A stretch of DNA of 64,000 bases from positions 186,001-250,000 of the forward strand of contig BGKB01000035.1 in the NCBI GenBank assembly GCA_003116975.1. The letters are read 5' to 3'. Shown here piece after piece: positions 1 through 9,494 of this stretch. Position 1 is the stretch's first letter. Every line of letters begins with the position of its first letter. This DNA comes from Aurantiochytrium sp. KH105. Its lineage: Eukaryota; Sar; Bigyra; Thraustochytrida; Thraustochytriidae. A program made the translations under genes and the position numbers. Below the pieces are notes generated by a model. That model was not told the origin of the DNA and did no database searches. It was given only the letters and a program-made list of their open reading frames with translations.

Positions 1-1425
1 AGAGCGCCGCGGTGGCCCTCCTCCATGCGTATCATGCTCAAGAAGACCATCCATACGAAGATGGCGCGCCGCGCCCTCACTGTCAAAACGAGACAGACGA
101 GACGGGACGGGACGAGAGCCGCGCGCTGTCCGCCTGAGGACGGATGGCCTCTGCGCTCCCTCTCCGCGGCGTGCTCCGAATGCATGCTGGGGCGGGGCGG
201 CGGGGCGACGCGGTTGGCCGCCCTCCGTGCGTCGCGCGCGAGCCGCGCAGGGTCCCGAGCGAGCCTCGGGTCTGGCGGCGGCGCTCGCACATTGCGCTCT
301 CTCTCTCTCTGCCCATCTATCTCACCGACTATTGTGCGACCTCTTCTCTTCTCTGCCTGCCAGACTGACTGCCTGCCTGGCCACACGCTCGCGCGGCCCC
401 GCGCCAGCTGAGCTGCAGGCGCTCGCGCGAGGAAACAAACTCCGTTCGCCCGCGACGGGCGGTCGAGCGAGCCCTGGCCGCGCCCCGCGCCCGAGAGCGG
501 CGCCGAGCCCGCGCGAGAGAGCCCGGAGCGGCGCGCGAGGCAAGCAAGAGTCGCGGCGCCAAGCCCGATTCTGCAGTTCTGCAATCCCGAGCCCAGCCCA
601 GCCCAGCCCAGCCCGCCCGGCCGAGCCTGGCCCGGCGAGCGGAGCGGAGCAGAGCGCAGCAGAGCGCAGCGGAGCGGAGCGAGCCGGGCAGCGAGCGAGA
701 GGAGCGGCGGCGAGGCGAGGCGAGGCCGCCTGCATCCCGAGAAGCCGGGCCGGCGGCGAGGAGGGTCCAGCCCGATTCCGCCCGCCTGAGCAGGAGGAGC
801 GAGAAGCGAACAGAACAGACCCTCCGCGACCCAGGCCAAAAGCCCCGCGCGCGCAGGCTCTCGCGCCAGCCGCGGCAGAAACGCCTTCGGCCCGCGAGGC
901 GCCGGTCAGATTGGCGGGAGCCCCGGGCGTCGTGCCGGCGTCGTTCGTTGTTGGAGTTGTTGTCGGTGGCGTCGTAGCAGAAGCTGGCCAGCTGCTGGGG
1001 GTGAGAGGTGTGCGCGAAGAGACGGTGCGAGAGCGCGGGCAGGCAGGGCGTTACAGAGGGAGAGCCTGGCAGACTTGCGGCGCGGATCTCTGGGCAGACG
1101 CGCAGGTGCTCGCTGAGCCCGAGACGCGCAGCGCGGCGAGAAGCCTGCTCGCTTTCCCGTGCGTAGGTTCCGCGCCGGACACGAAGTTGGCGCCGAAGAC
1201 GGCAACGGGCAGCGGCAGAACTCGAACGGCAAGAAGACCGAGCCCACTCCAAGGCCGCGTCGAGAGCAATTCGACACTCGCTCGATCGAGGTACGATACT
1301 CGTGCAGACGAGGGGCACCCGACCAAGACCACGTACAAGGAGAGAAGAAAAGAAAAGAAAAGAACAAAGATCAAGCAGAGAAAGCAGAGAGGGGGAAAAC
1401 CAAGTACAGACGAATAGCACAAGGA
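1..1425. other. GC-rich 5' region upstream of the phosphatase gene
   Basis: No convincing coding sequence. The stretch is very GC-rich and low in complexity, with tandem AGCCC units near 595-620 and GAGCG/CAGAGC units near 640-690. The many overlapping ORFs are Arg/Ala/Pro-rich compositional artefacts. The frame of the downstream phosphatase is open from about 1159 but has no ATG before 1426, so this is best read as promoter plus 5' UTR. A 5' UTR intron cannot be excluded. Confidence 0.6.
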
Positions 1426-3147
1426 ATGGAAGAAATGGATCTTTCCATGGACCATGTGCCTGAAGAAGAAAAGACTGCGGGAGACGCGAGCGAGGGATCC
1501 AGAGCAACCGCCAAGGGCTTTGGGGCCAAGGAGAGCCCTAACAGAGCCAAGCTCGAGCTAGAGCTCCACTCGATTGGCAGGTCGCACAAGGTTGCCATTC
1601 GAAGGACCTCCATGGCCCGCGTGAGCAGCTTCCAAACCCGGACTCGCATGCAAAGGGAGCTTACGCAGAGCAGAACCACGAAAAGCGTCAAGCGCTGCGA
1701 GGTCGCAGAGCGTCTTTTGACAGTCTTTCGGCGCTTCGAAGATGACATCGTGCAGCAGTACTTTTGGTCACGAGACTTTGCCCAAGACTTTCTCTGTCTG
1801 TGCGAGTACGCCAAGGCTGCTATGCGCAACGAACCCAAGCTCTTTACCCTGCGAGGACCTGTGCACGTGTTTGGGGACATTCACGGAAATATTGAGGACC
1901 TCTTTTTCTTCCGCGACAAACTCTGGCCCACAGGCATGGAGCTCACCGCGGGCAAGTTCCTCTTTCTTGGAGACTATGTGGACCGAGGCATGAACGGCCT
2001 CGAAGTGCTTACTTATTTGTTTTCCAGCAAAGTCTGTGCTCCGCACAAGCTCTTCATGTTGCGCGGCAACCACGAGCTTCGCTATGTCAATGGTTGGGAG
2101 CAACACTACAGGGAGCGCAGCTTTCTCTGGCAGTGCAAGGACCGCTTCGGGCAGAGGCTTGGAGAAAAGGTGTGGCGTGCCGCGAATGCAGTCTTTGACT
2201 GCCTTCCGCTAGCCTGCGTCATTGACGAGTCAGTCTTTTGCTCGCACGGCGGCATTCCCCGCCAACGTGGGGCGCCCTCGCTCCCCAGTAATGGCAGTGA
2301 CCCCTGCGAGAGCGAGAGTGCCAACGACAGCGAAGAGGGGGCCCAGGGCATTTTTGACTTTTCGCAACGCGACCAGGAAGGAAAGTCTCCGGAAGAGGAC
2401 ACGCGCCTGGCAGACATTGCCTCTATGCCAAGCATTATGAAAATCACGCCAATGCGTCTTGGTCCAGAGGAGGATGAAGATGAAGACGAGGAGATGGCCA
2501 TTGCCGTCGCACTTAAGGCGCCGGAACTCGAGCCCTGGCAAACGTCGTTGGCCATGGATCTGCTCTGGGGAGATCCGTGTCCTTCGAATGGGCTTGCCGC
2601 CGCAAATGGGACCAGCGCCAAACAAGAGAGTCCCCATCTCGATGCCTCGGGCTTTGGGCCCGGGCAGCGTGGCGGTGCAGCCATTATGTTTGGTCAGCGT
2701 GCCGTCGACGAATTCTTTGCTTCGAACGGCTTCACCATCATGCTTCGCGCGCACCAAGCAAGCGCTGCGGGCGTTGCTGTATCCAAAAATGGAAAGGTGG
2801 TGACCGTATTTTCCACCTCCAAGGACCACGCGCTCGGCGACAAGTCCACCTGCGCCTACATGCTCGTGGAGGACTCCAAGGTCATTGCCGTCAACCGTAT
2901 CGTTGAAGACCCCGTGCGCATGCCCAAGCAGCGCACGCGCGTTCGCGTTTCTGCGAATGCGGGAGGCACCCTTTCGGAAAACGACAGCAGCGCAGGCAAC
3001 GGGCTCGATGAAGAGGCTGATGCTCGAACGTCTGAGAGCCCCTCGTCGACGGCATCCGGAAAGCGAGGGAATAAACGTAGCGTCAACGTCTTTCCGTTGG
3101 CCGCCAAAATCATGTCCAAGACAACGACAATGTCTCAGGCCGCCTAG
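1426..3147 (+). CDS. PPP-family serine/threonine protein phosphatase with an internal insertion
   Basis: A 573-residue protein starting at the first in-frame ATG. It is a metal-dependent Ser/Thr phosphatase of the PP1/PP2A/calcineurin superfamily. The signature motifs appear in order: GDIHG (Asp near residue 151), GDYVDRG (about 183), RGNHE (Asn about 215), SHGG (His about 274) and LRAHQ (His about 443), so all metal ligands and the general acid are present. The N-terminal 100 residues are basic and probably disordered. The spacing between the last two His motifs is about 169 residues against roughly 75 in PP1. The extra sequence is acidic and low in complexity (EEDEDEDEE) and sits before LLWGDP. 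The usual SAPNY loop after the RAH motif is replaced by STSKDH. The subfamily is unclear; no EF-hands or TPRs are present, so it is not an obvious PPEF or PP5. Confidence 0.9.
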   Translation: MEEMDLSMDHVPEEEKTAGDASEGSRATAKGFGAKESPNRAKLELELHSIGRSHKVAIRRTSMARVSSFQTRTRMQRELTQSRTTKSVKRCEVAERLLTVFRRFEDDIVQQYFWSRDFAQDFLCLCEYAKAAMRNEPKLFTLRGPVHVFGDIHGNIEDLFFFRDKLWPTGMELTAGKFLFLGDYVDRGMNGLEVLTYLFSSKVCAPHKLFMLRGNHELRYVNGWEQHYRERSFLWQCKDRFGQRLGEKVWRAANAVFDCLPLACVIDESVFCSHGGIPRQRGAPSLPSNGSDPCESESANDSEEGAQGIFDFSQRDQEGKSPEEDTRLADIASMPSIMKITPMRLGPEEDEDEDEEMAIAVALKAPELEPWQTSLAMDLLWGDPCPSNGLAAANGTSAKQESPHLDASGFGPGQRGGAAIMFGQRAVDEFFASNGFTIMLRAHQASAAGVAVSKNGKVVTVFSTSKDHALGDKSTCAYMLVEDSKVIAVNRIVEDPVRMPKQRTRVRVSANAGGTLSENDSSAGNGLDEEADARTSESPSSTASGKRGNKRSVNVFPLAAKIMSKTTTMSQAA

Positions 3148-3466
3148 ATAGCTGCCTTTTTGAGACCGCGACGCTCTCCTCTCCCAACTCATGGCAACCT
3201 TTGCGAAAACAGAGGGGGGGGAGGGGGGTTGAAGACGAAAACTTTTGCATGAACACAAAACGAGCAACCAAAGGTAATTGAAAGAAACCCATACGATTCT
3301 TATAGCCACGACTAACTAGAAATTAATGATTGCCTCAAAGTCTTCTCTTTGATACCGAAACGTGCGCGCGACACAAGATGATTGTCCTTTGTTTTGCTCA
3401 AAGCTCTAAGCGTGTCGAGGTCAAAGAGAAACATGTGTTATGTTTCTTTTGCTTTGCGTTGAAACT
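3148..3466. other. Convergent intergenic region
   Basis: This 319-bp stretch lies between the stops of the phosphatase (+) and SNRNP27 (-) and should hold both 3' UTRs. It contains a G-rich run near 3211-3229 and is AT-richer than its flanks. No gene is seen. Confidence 0.6.
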
Positions 3467-4114
3467 TCAATTATCGAGCGAGCGATTGAAGCCGCCCTTG
3501 CGATTCATGTATTGACGAAACTTGCGCTTCTTGTTCAAGGCCGCGGCGCCCTTGGCTGGTCCACGCTGATTATCTTCGACGACCTTTTCCTTGGTCGAAT
3601 CGAATGAAGTAATGCCTAACAACATCTTCATTTGCTCCTCTTCGCTCATTCCTTGCATTTTCTCTTCCTGCGTCATGTTCGCGGCGATCTTGCGCTCCTT
3701 GGTTACCACGCGTCCGAACTCGTCGACCTCGACATTTTCTTCTGCATCTTGCGATTTGCGTACAGACGCGTCTTCCTTGACATCTGTTTGTACGGAGCTA
3801 TCGTCTCGCTCAGGCGAGCGGTCTTCTCGCTTTGGGCGCTTGTCTCTACGGCTGCGCTCATTGTCTTCCTCGCTCAAATACCCTCGATCCCTGTCCCTCT
3901 CTCTGTCATTGCTGCCTCTGCTTCTGCCTCGGTCCCTGTCTCTTTCATAATCTCTGTGGCGCCTGTCGGCGTAGTCCTCCTCGTCACGGCGTCGCGAGTG
4001 GCGCCTCCTGTCCTGGTCCTCTTCGTGGTCGCCATCTTCGTCGCGGCGCCGGTCTCGCCTGTCGCGCTTGCGGCTGTGCCGGTCGGGGCTGTACGTCTCG
4101 CGTCTGCGCTCCAT
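3467..4114 (-). CDS. SNRNP27: U4/U6.U5 tri-snRNP 27 kDa protein (SNRNP27 family)
   Basis: A 215-residue protein starting at the ATG at 4114; the frame stays open upstream but has no further ATG. The N-terminal 120 residues are an RS/RD/RE-rich low-complexity region typical of splicing factors. The C-terminal 60 residues match the conserved SNRNP27 domain: MKMLLGITSFDSTKEKVVED, then KKRKFRQYMNRKGGFNR at the extreme C-terminus. The family is part of the U4/U6.U5 tri-snRNP in the nucleus and acts around spliceosome activation. Its presence agrees with the spliced LYR gene found in this window. It is divergent from the lipase gene, and a CTGT microsatellite lies 77 bp upstream of its start. Confidence 0.93.
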   Translation of the reverse strand: MERRRETYSPDRHSRKRDRRDRRRDEDGDHEEDQDRRRHSRRRDEEDYADRRHRDYERDRDRGRSRGSNDRERDRDRGYLSEEDNERSRRDKRPKREDRSPERDDSSVQTDVKEDASVRKSQDAEENVEVDEFGRVVTKERKIAANMTQEEKMQGMSEEEQMKMLLGITSFDSTKEKVVEDNQRGPAKGAAALNKKRKFRQYMNRKGGFNRSLDN

Positions 4115-4189
4115 CGCGCGCGTGGGAGAGCGAGGCCGCGGTCTCCGGAACTGCGGCTGCGCAGCCTGACGAGCTCTGTTCAAGGTCTA

Positions 4190-4263
<74 letters not shown>

Positions 4264-4653
4264 GCGCTCTGTGGCTGTGTCTTATTGTGGGAAGAAAAAA
4301 AAAAAGCCCTAATTCATGTTTGCCGGCCCGGGGAGAAATCGAGGCAATTCGAGAAAATGGGTTCCGCTGGAAGCGCTTGCGTGGTCGTTCAGAGTACCCA
4401 GGTGCTTACTTCGACGCGTGACTATACCTTCCTGTACCCTTTTACGCAAGCTTGTGGTTGCTGCAGTCCCAAATCATCAAGGTAGAACCCAAATTGCATA
4501 CGATTGTGAGCGTGTCATAGCGCATCGAGGCGCGTCAACAGGCAGGCACGTTCGGGCAGCTAAAACGCGAAGGGAGGGCGTGAGCGAGGCAAGTCGCGGC
4601 GATACAAGGTGTGGAGGAGAGTGCTAGCTCCCTTCGTACGCTTGTTCTTCACG
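4115..4653. promoter_or_regulatory. Divergent intergenic region between SNRNP27 and the lipase gene
   Basis: This 539-bp region must hold both promoters and 5' UTRs. It includes the CTGT microsatellite and a short A-run (about 4294-4305). No recognisable core promoter element stands out. Confidence 0.5.
4191..4263. repeat. (CTGT)n tetranucleotide microsatellite
   Basis: About 18 uninterrupted CTGT units, read as GACA/ACAG on the minus strand. They lie in the presumed 5' UTR or proximal promoter of SNRNP27. Perfect arrays of this length are usually polymorphic. Confidence 0.97.
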
Positions 4654-7600
4654 ATGTCGCAAGGTCATCCGGGAAGCCAGCCTGCGCAAGTGACTAATTC
4701 AGGTCGAGCGCAACAAGGCAACATGACACGCAGCTCACAGATGAACGATTACCCCCAAGGGCAGACGTCCGTACTAGATAGACCGACAACTAGCACTTCG
4801 CCATCCGATGAATTACAGCCCAGCACCACGTCATCCACCTCTCAGACAGGTACTCAGGCTCAAGGCCAGATAATCTCAACGGAACCACCTACACCGGCGA
4901 GGCCCTCGGTATCGAATCGAGCGCAGAAGGGCACTATGTCCTCCGGCTCGAAGACAAGAATTGATCCTCGAGACCAGACATTCTCTAGGGTACCACCCGA
5001 ACCGAGCACGGGCACTCCAACTTCGGTTCGAGCGCAGCAAAGCACCGCATCACCCGGCTCGCAGACAGGTGCCCAGGTTCGAGACCAGATGTCCTATCGA
5101 CACGATTCAGAGAGACTAACAACTTCGACACTGGGTCAAACGCACCAAAGCACCACGTCATTCGGCTCGCAGACAGGTACTCAGGCTCGAGGCCAGATAA
5201 TCTCAACGGAACCACCTACACCGCCGAGGCCCTCGGTATCGAATCAAGCGCAGAAGGGCACTATGTCGTCCGGCTCGAAGACAATAATTGATCCTCGAGA
5301 CCAGACATTCTCTAGGGTACCACCCGAACCGAGCACGGGCACTCCAACTTCGGTTCGAGCGCAGCAAAGCACCGCATCACCCGGCTCGCAGACAGGTGCC
5401 CAGGTTCGAGACCAGATGTCCTATCGACACGATTCAGAGAGACTAACAACTTCGACACTGGGTCAAACGCACCAAAGCACCACGTCATTCGGCTTGCAGA
5501 CAGGTGCTCAGGCTCGAGGCCAGATGATCTCAACGAAACCACCCAGACCGGCGAGGCCCTCGGTATCAAATCGAGCGCAGCAAGGCACTACGTCATGCAG
5601 CTCTCAGAGAGCTATTGAATCTCGAAACCAGGCATTCTTTACGGTCCCACCCGGACCGGGCACGGGCACTCCAACTTCGGTTCGAGCGCAGCAAAGCACC
5701 GCATTACCCGGCACGCAGACATATGTCCAGCCGCAGAATCAGACGTCCTGTACGGAACCACCCAGGCCAATGACAGACACTCTGGCATCGGGTGGTCAAA
5801 CGCTGCAGAGCGCTGCTGCACGTAGACTGCAAACTGTACCTCGAGCTTTGGACAATGAGTTTCGGGACACCTCGAACGCAGTCGATCCTGCTCAAAGAGC
5901 AACAGGCAGCACCACGACAGGGACGTCATTCCCAGACACTCGCCTGGAAGATATATCCAGCCCACGGCGGCAACAATTGCCAAGAATACCGGCCAAATCG
6001 AACATAGCGCCTTCATCTTTCCCTTCAAGGACTCCCAACCGAAGTGCACACGAAATTATGGAGCATTTGTCTCCGTTTCAAAGTCAAGGTGCCGACGAAC
6101 CTTCCTTTCCATCATCGTATGAGTCTGTTTCTTCCCGACGCGTTGCCGGAAATCGCCCCCAGAGGCCGTTCAGGAGCTTTCGCCCCTCAACAGATGCGGG
6201 CCGGGGTGACAATCTTGGTGGCTCGGCTGCAGCTCCCACCGCGCCTTCAATTGCGCCTCCAACTATATCTTCGCCAACACGTGACGGAGATGTTGGGCAC
6301 CAGATTATATTTTTGGATGGTGCAAGGTCGCCTCCAAGGCTTCTGCTGGAAGAACCTTCAGGAAGCGAACGCGGGGGAATTCTTTGGGCCGCAAACGATG
6401 GCGATAAGCAACTGCGTGTTCGGCGATCTCCGAAGGAGAGCTTGGATCCCAACGTAACCACTCTTGAAGTGCAGAGCGTGTCGAACTTCCGACCGCTGCA
6501 CTTCTTTATGCGCCTTTTGTACGTGTACAGCATCTTTCAGCTGAGCGTGTTCATCGTAATTCTGACCCTCTCACTACTGCATCAAATTGCTGCGGGAACA
6601 ATACTCGGCAAGACTACGGAGAAATTGAAGATTCCACTCTTCATTCAGGTCGTCCACGTTGTGTCTCACCTACTCTGCATTATTGTTCGGGTTTTCCTGG
6701 ATATCTTCTCCAACTTCCAGTACATCCAGTTCTTGCTCCCAAGCGTGGACACAGGCTCGCAACATGCCAAAGAGGTCCTTTGTGATCTTATTTTTGCATT
6801 TACACTGATCTCATGCCCGATATTGACGTTGGGCGGGACCTTGTTATCCAAAAGCAATTGGAGTGATGCTATTTCATATACTCAGCTTGTTAGCGTCATC
6901 GGCGCAGCAGGAATTTGTTTCGTTTACTTTATTGAACATATCGGGACAACCTGGCTCATTATTCGAGAATTCCGGAAAGTTTGCGACGGAGGTAACTCAA
7001 ACGGTGGCTCTGCTCAGGCCGCAACCAGAAGGAATGTTTGTCAGCGCGCATTCACTTCTTTATTTCTGGTCGTTGAAAAGAGGCTCACATATTCTCTGTC
7101 GAGCATTCGCACAGAGAGCAAAGAAGATGGGCAGCAAGATCGAGATCAAGCTCAGGTCCAAAAGGACCCTGTCACTTTCGGCTCTTATCCAGCCATTATA
7201 CAATTCCTGTACACGAATCCGGACTTTGATGAGATCACAACCGTCACCGAAATGACGTACGCCGAGCTTATTCAACCACGAGCCGGGCGTCAAAATTCTC
7301 TGACCGTAAATGGCAACGAGCGTGCGAACATGACCGATGATTCCGGCGACACTAACTCCGCTTATGATGGCGACGACGACGATGATGGGCTCAATGCGAA
7401 TCAGGGTATTGAAAATTGTCGGCCAGTTCGCTTCGGGCGCGGCTCGAGTTGCATTGCTGTGTTTACATCCCTTCTGGAAATGCTGGTTCCGTTGAGTATT
7501 CTTGGTTTCTTAGCGATGATTGCCACTGCTGGGTATATAAGTCTCGGGAAATCCACCGGAGCTATAATTATGATGGTCGTCGCAGGAGTTGGAGGGATTA

Positions 7601-9114
7601 CCAAATTTGGTGGCGTGGATAGATGCCAAAAACTTTTATCGAGTAGCCCCAAAGATTTTCGGAGCCATCTCATGTGGATTCTGTGCCCGATTGATACTGG
7701 TGCAGTTGTTCGTAACTCGAAACCCTTTGAGCGCTTTCGTATCTTCAACTGGTGCGCCTCTCCTCCGCCAGCAGCAACGGCTGTCAAACGCACGTGGATG
7801 GCAAAACCTAAAGCAAGGTTTTTATGGACAGTATTCTGGGTCTGCATCTCGATCAGCCTCAGCTTCACAATTGCATGTATCACGAAGACCAAGATTGAGA
7901 ACGAAGGACAGGATTGGCGAAACTGGGCCGGGCTCGCAGCCGGGATAAGTTTGTCCTCGTTCATCCTTTTTGCTCTCGATCCGGAGGGATGGGTTTATTT
8001 GACGCGACAAAATGATTTCAAGAAAGTTTTGCAAGTAAAAGTGCACAACAACGATGGGATCCAAACTTCCGAACAGGCAAAGGTTCATCATTGGTTTGAA
8101 AATCTCAGCTGGATGCGGAAGCAACGCCTTGTTTACGCGCTCATGCTTTTTCTCTCGGCGGGCTACGTCGTTGCGATGCGCACAATGTACCAAAATATGG
8201 AGCCATTCGATGCAGAGACTACAAATCTCCGCGTGCAGTCCGTCGGCGCAGAGGGCGGTCATGAAACTCTCGGCTACTGCAACGTGCAGACCGTTTGGAA
8301 CGCAAGCGAAGATATTGGTCTTTCTCTTGTGGACTTTGGGGTTCTCGCGGCGCTCGCATACGAGCCACATTCTGATGACACGAAAGATGTACTTACGGCG
8401 TGGTTTAGCGACTCTGCTTCAGGTGTCACAATGTGGGAGTCCTCGGCATACCCGGAGGCATGTGGTCGACCGGGAGCAATCACTCGTCTATTTGATGTAA
8501 CGCCTTCGTCCGGTGGGCCAGCGCGAACAGTGCTTAGCATACGAGGCACCGTCGACTTTAAGGACTGGTTTGAGGACATTGCCCTGTGGGGTCCTGTAAT
8601 GATTGCAGACATTGCCTCTCAAATTCTTCCCTTTGGTACTTCCTGGGAATCGATGATTCCCAATTTCCTTCGTGCAACCCGGATTTTCAATGCTGGGAGC
8701 TACGCACTTGAACTCACGGACTGTGTTCGTGAGCTGAAGAGCAATGTCACAGCTCGCAACAGCCGTCTCTTCCTGACGGGCCACTCTCTTGGCGGTGGAC
8801 TTGCAAGCCTTTTGGGAGCGCGGGAGGACATTCCTAACGCTGTATTCTCGGCGCCTGGCAGCGAGCTGAGCATAGGTCTGTTGGCCGAGGACAAGCTTGA
8901 CGAGCTCCGACGCAATACCATCAATGTAATCCCTGATGGTGATTTAGTTCCTCATGTTGATCGCTCTGCATTTTATGCCCAGAAAATTGAGTGCACGGAC
9001 ACGTCGCTTTTGCGACCGATCGAATGCCACAGTATTGTGCGCACGGTGAACACACTTGCGGAACTGTGTGGCGCCACCTATCGGCTCTTGACGGAGAACG
9101 AGATTCCTCCGTAG
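4654..9114 (+). CDS. Multi-pass membrane protein with C-terminal class 3 lipase domain
   Basis: A 1486-residue protein starting at the ATG at 4654; the upstream in-frame GTG at 4609 is not used as a start. Residues 1-600 are Ser/Thr/Gln/Pro-rich and contain a 109-residue tandem repeat. About nine hydrophobic segments follow between residues 620 and 1175, separated by a large loop with an acidic DGDDDDDG run. The C-terminal 280 residues form an alpha/beta-hydrolase of the class 3 lipase type: nucleophile elbow GHSLGGG (Ser about 1378), then VIPDGDLVPH (Asp about 1428 or 1430) and ECHSIV (His about 1459). Substrate is probably acyl lipid at a membrane. The arrangement recalls membrane-anchored diacylglycerol lipases, but the N-terminal repeats and number of TM segments are unusual. 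No signal peptide is seen. Confidence 0.85.
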   Translation: MSQGHPGSQPAQVTNSGRAQQGNMTRSSQMNDYPQGQTSVLDRPTTSTSPSDELQPSTTSSTSQTGTQAQGQIISTEPPTPARPSVSNRAQKGTMSSGSKTRIDPRDQTFSRVPPEPSTGTPTSVRAQQSTASPGSQTGAQVRDQMSYRHDSERLTTSTLGQTHQSTTSFGSQTGTQARGQIISTEPPTPPRPSVSNQAQKGTMSSGSKTIIDPRDQTFSRVPPEPSTGTPTSVRAQQSTASPGSQTGAQVRDQMSYRHDSERLTTSTLGQTHQSTTSFGLQTGAQARGQMISTKPPRPARPSVSNRAQQGTTSCSSQRAIESRNQAFFTVPPGPGTGTPTSVRAQQSTALPGTQTYVQPQNQTSCTEPPRPMTDTLASGGQTLQSAAARRLQTVPRALDNEFRDTSNAVDPAQRATGSTTTGTSFPDTRLEDISSPRRQQLPRIPAKSNIAPSSFPSRTPNRSAHEIMEHLSPFQSQGADEPSFPSSYESVSSRRVAGNRPQRPFRSFRPSTDAGRGDNLGGSAAAPTAPSIAPPTISSPTRDGDVGHQIIFLDGARSPPRLLLEEPSGSERGGILWAANDGDKQLRVRRSPKESLDPNVTTLEVQSVSNFRPLHFFMRLLYVYSIFQLSVFIVILTLSLLHQIAAGTILGKTTEKLKIPLFIQVVHVVSHLLCIIVRVFLDIFSNFQYIQFLLPSVDTGSQHAKEVLCDLIFAFTLISCPILTLGGTLLSKSNWSDAISYTQLVSVIGAAGICFVYFIEHIGTTWLIIREFRKVCDGGNSNGGSAQAATRRNVCQRAFTSLFLVVEKRLTYSLSSIRTESKEDGQQDRDQAQVQKDPVTFGSYPAIIQFLYTNPDFDEITTVTEMTYAELIQPRAGRQNSLTVNGNERANMTDDSGDTNSAYDGDDDDDGLNANQGIENCRPVRFGRGSSCIAVFTSLLEMLVPLSILGFLAMIATAGYISLGKSTGAIIMMVVAGVGGITKFGGVDRCQKLLSSSPKDFRSHLMWILCPIDTGAVVRNSKPFERFRIFNWCASPPPAATAVKRTWMAKPKARFLWTVFWVCISISLSFTIACITKTKIENEGQDWRNWAGLAAGISLSSFILFALDPEGWVYLTRQNDFKKVLQVKVHNNDGIQTSEQAKVHHWFENLSWMRKQRLVYALMLFLSAGYVVAMRTMYQNMEPFDAETTNLRVQSVGAEGGHETLGYCNVQTVWNASEDIGLSLVDFGVLAALAYEPHSDDTKDVLTAWFSDSASGVTMWESSAYPEACGRPGAITRLFDVTPSSGGPARTVLSIRGTVDFKDWFEDIALWGPVMIADIASQILPFGTSWESMIPNFLRATRIFNAGSYALELTDCVRELKSNVTARNSRLFLTGHSLGGGLASLLGAREDIPNAVFSAPGSELSIGLLAEDKLDELRRNTINVIPDGDLVPHVDRSAFYAQKIECTDTSLLRPIECHSIVRTVNTLAELCGATYRLLTENEIPP
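4849..5780 (+). repeat. 327-bp tandem repeats within the lipase N-terminal region
   Basis: Copy 1 is 4849-5175 and copy 2 is 5176-5502; they are nearly identical at the DNA level. A third diverged, partial copy runs from 5503 to about 5780. The period of 327 bp (109 codons) keeps the frame. Each unit encodes segments such as GQIISTEPPTP, DPRDQTFSRVPPEPSTGTPT and QVRDQMSYRHDSERLTTS. The near-identity of copies 1 and 2 points to recent duplication or ongoing homogenisation. Confidence 0.95.
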
Positions 9115-9494
9115 CATGTATAAAAAAACCCTCATTTTGATGGATTTTGAAAGTTTCTTTTGCGAATTTTGATGAATGACACGGTCGTTCATTCGTTGTT
9201 GATTTTTGCGAATTTTTTTTTTTTTTTCCCAAGCGACGGCCCTCGGCAGACCTGCATCCGGCGGCGAGGGACCCGCGCGCTCGGCGCATGGCGCTCGGCG
9301 CCGACGGTGTACTGGTGGGTTGGTCAGGCCGGTCGAGCGGCTGGTATTTCCCGCTTCTGCGTCGCGAGTCACTGCGCGACGTGCGGACGGCAGAGCGATT
9401 GACGTCAACAAACGAAGCAACCACGACAATAGCAACAACAACAACAGCAACGAATACTGCGCTCGAAGGGAGATAGCTTGTCCTAGCCGCGAAG
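9115..9494. other. Intergenic region with T15 run and AAC/ACA repeats
   Basis: Holds the lipase 3' UTR and the promoter of the tautomerase-like gene. A T15 run lies at 9213-9227 and an AAC-rich tract (ACAACAACAACAGC) near 9427-9450. No gene is recognised. Confidence 0.55.

Noticed and set aside
227-1417. Long open frame through the GC-rich leader, and matching long minus-strand frames
   Set aside because: Arg/Ala/Pro/Gly-rich in several frames at once, no recognisable domain, and extremely GC-rich; stop-codon scarcity explains the length.
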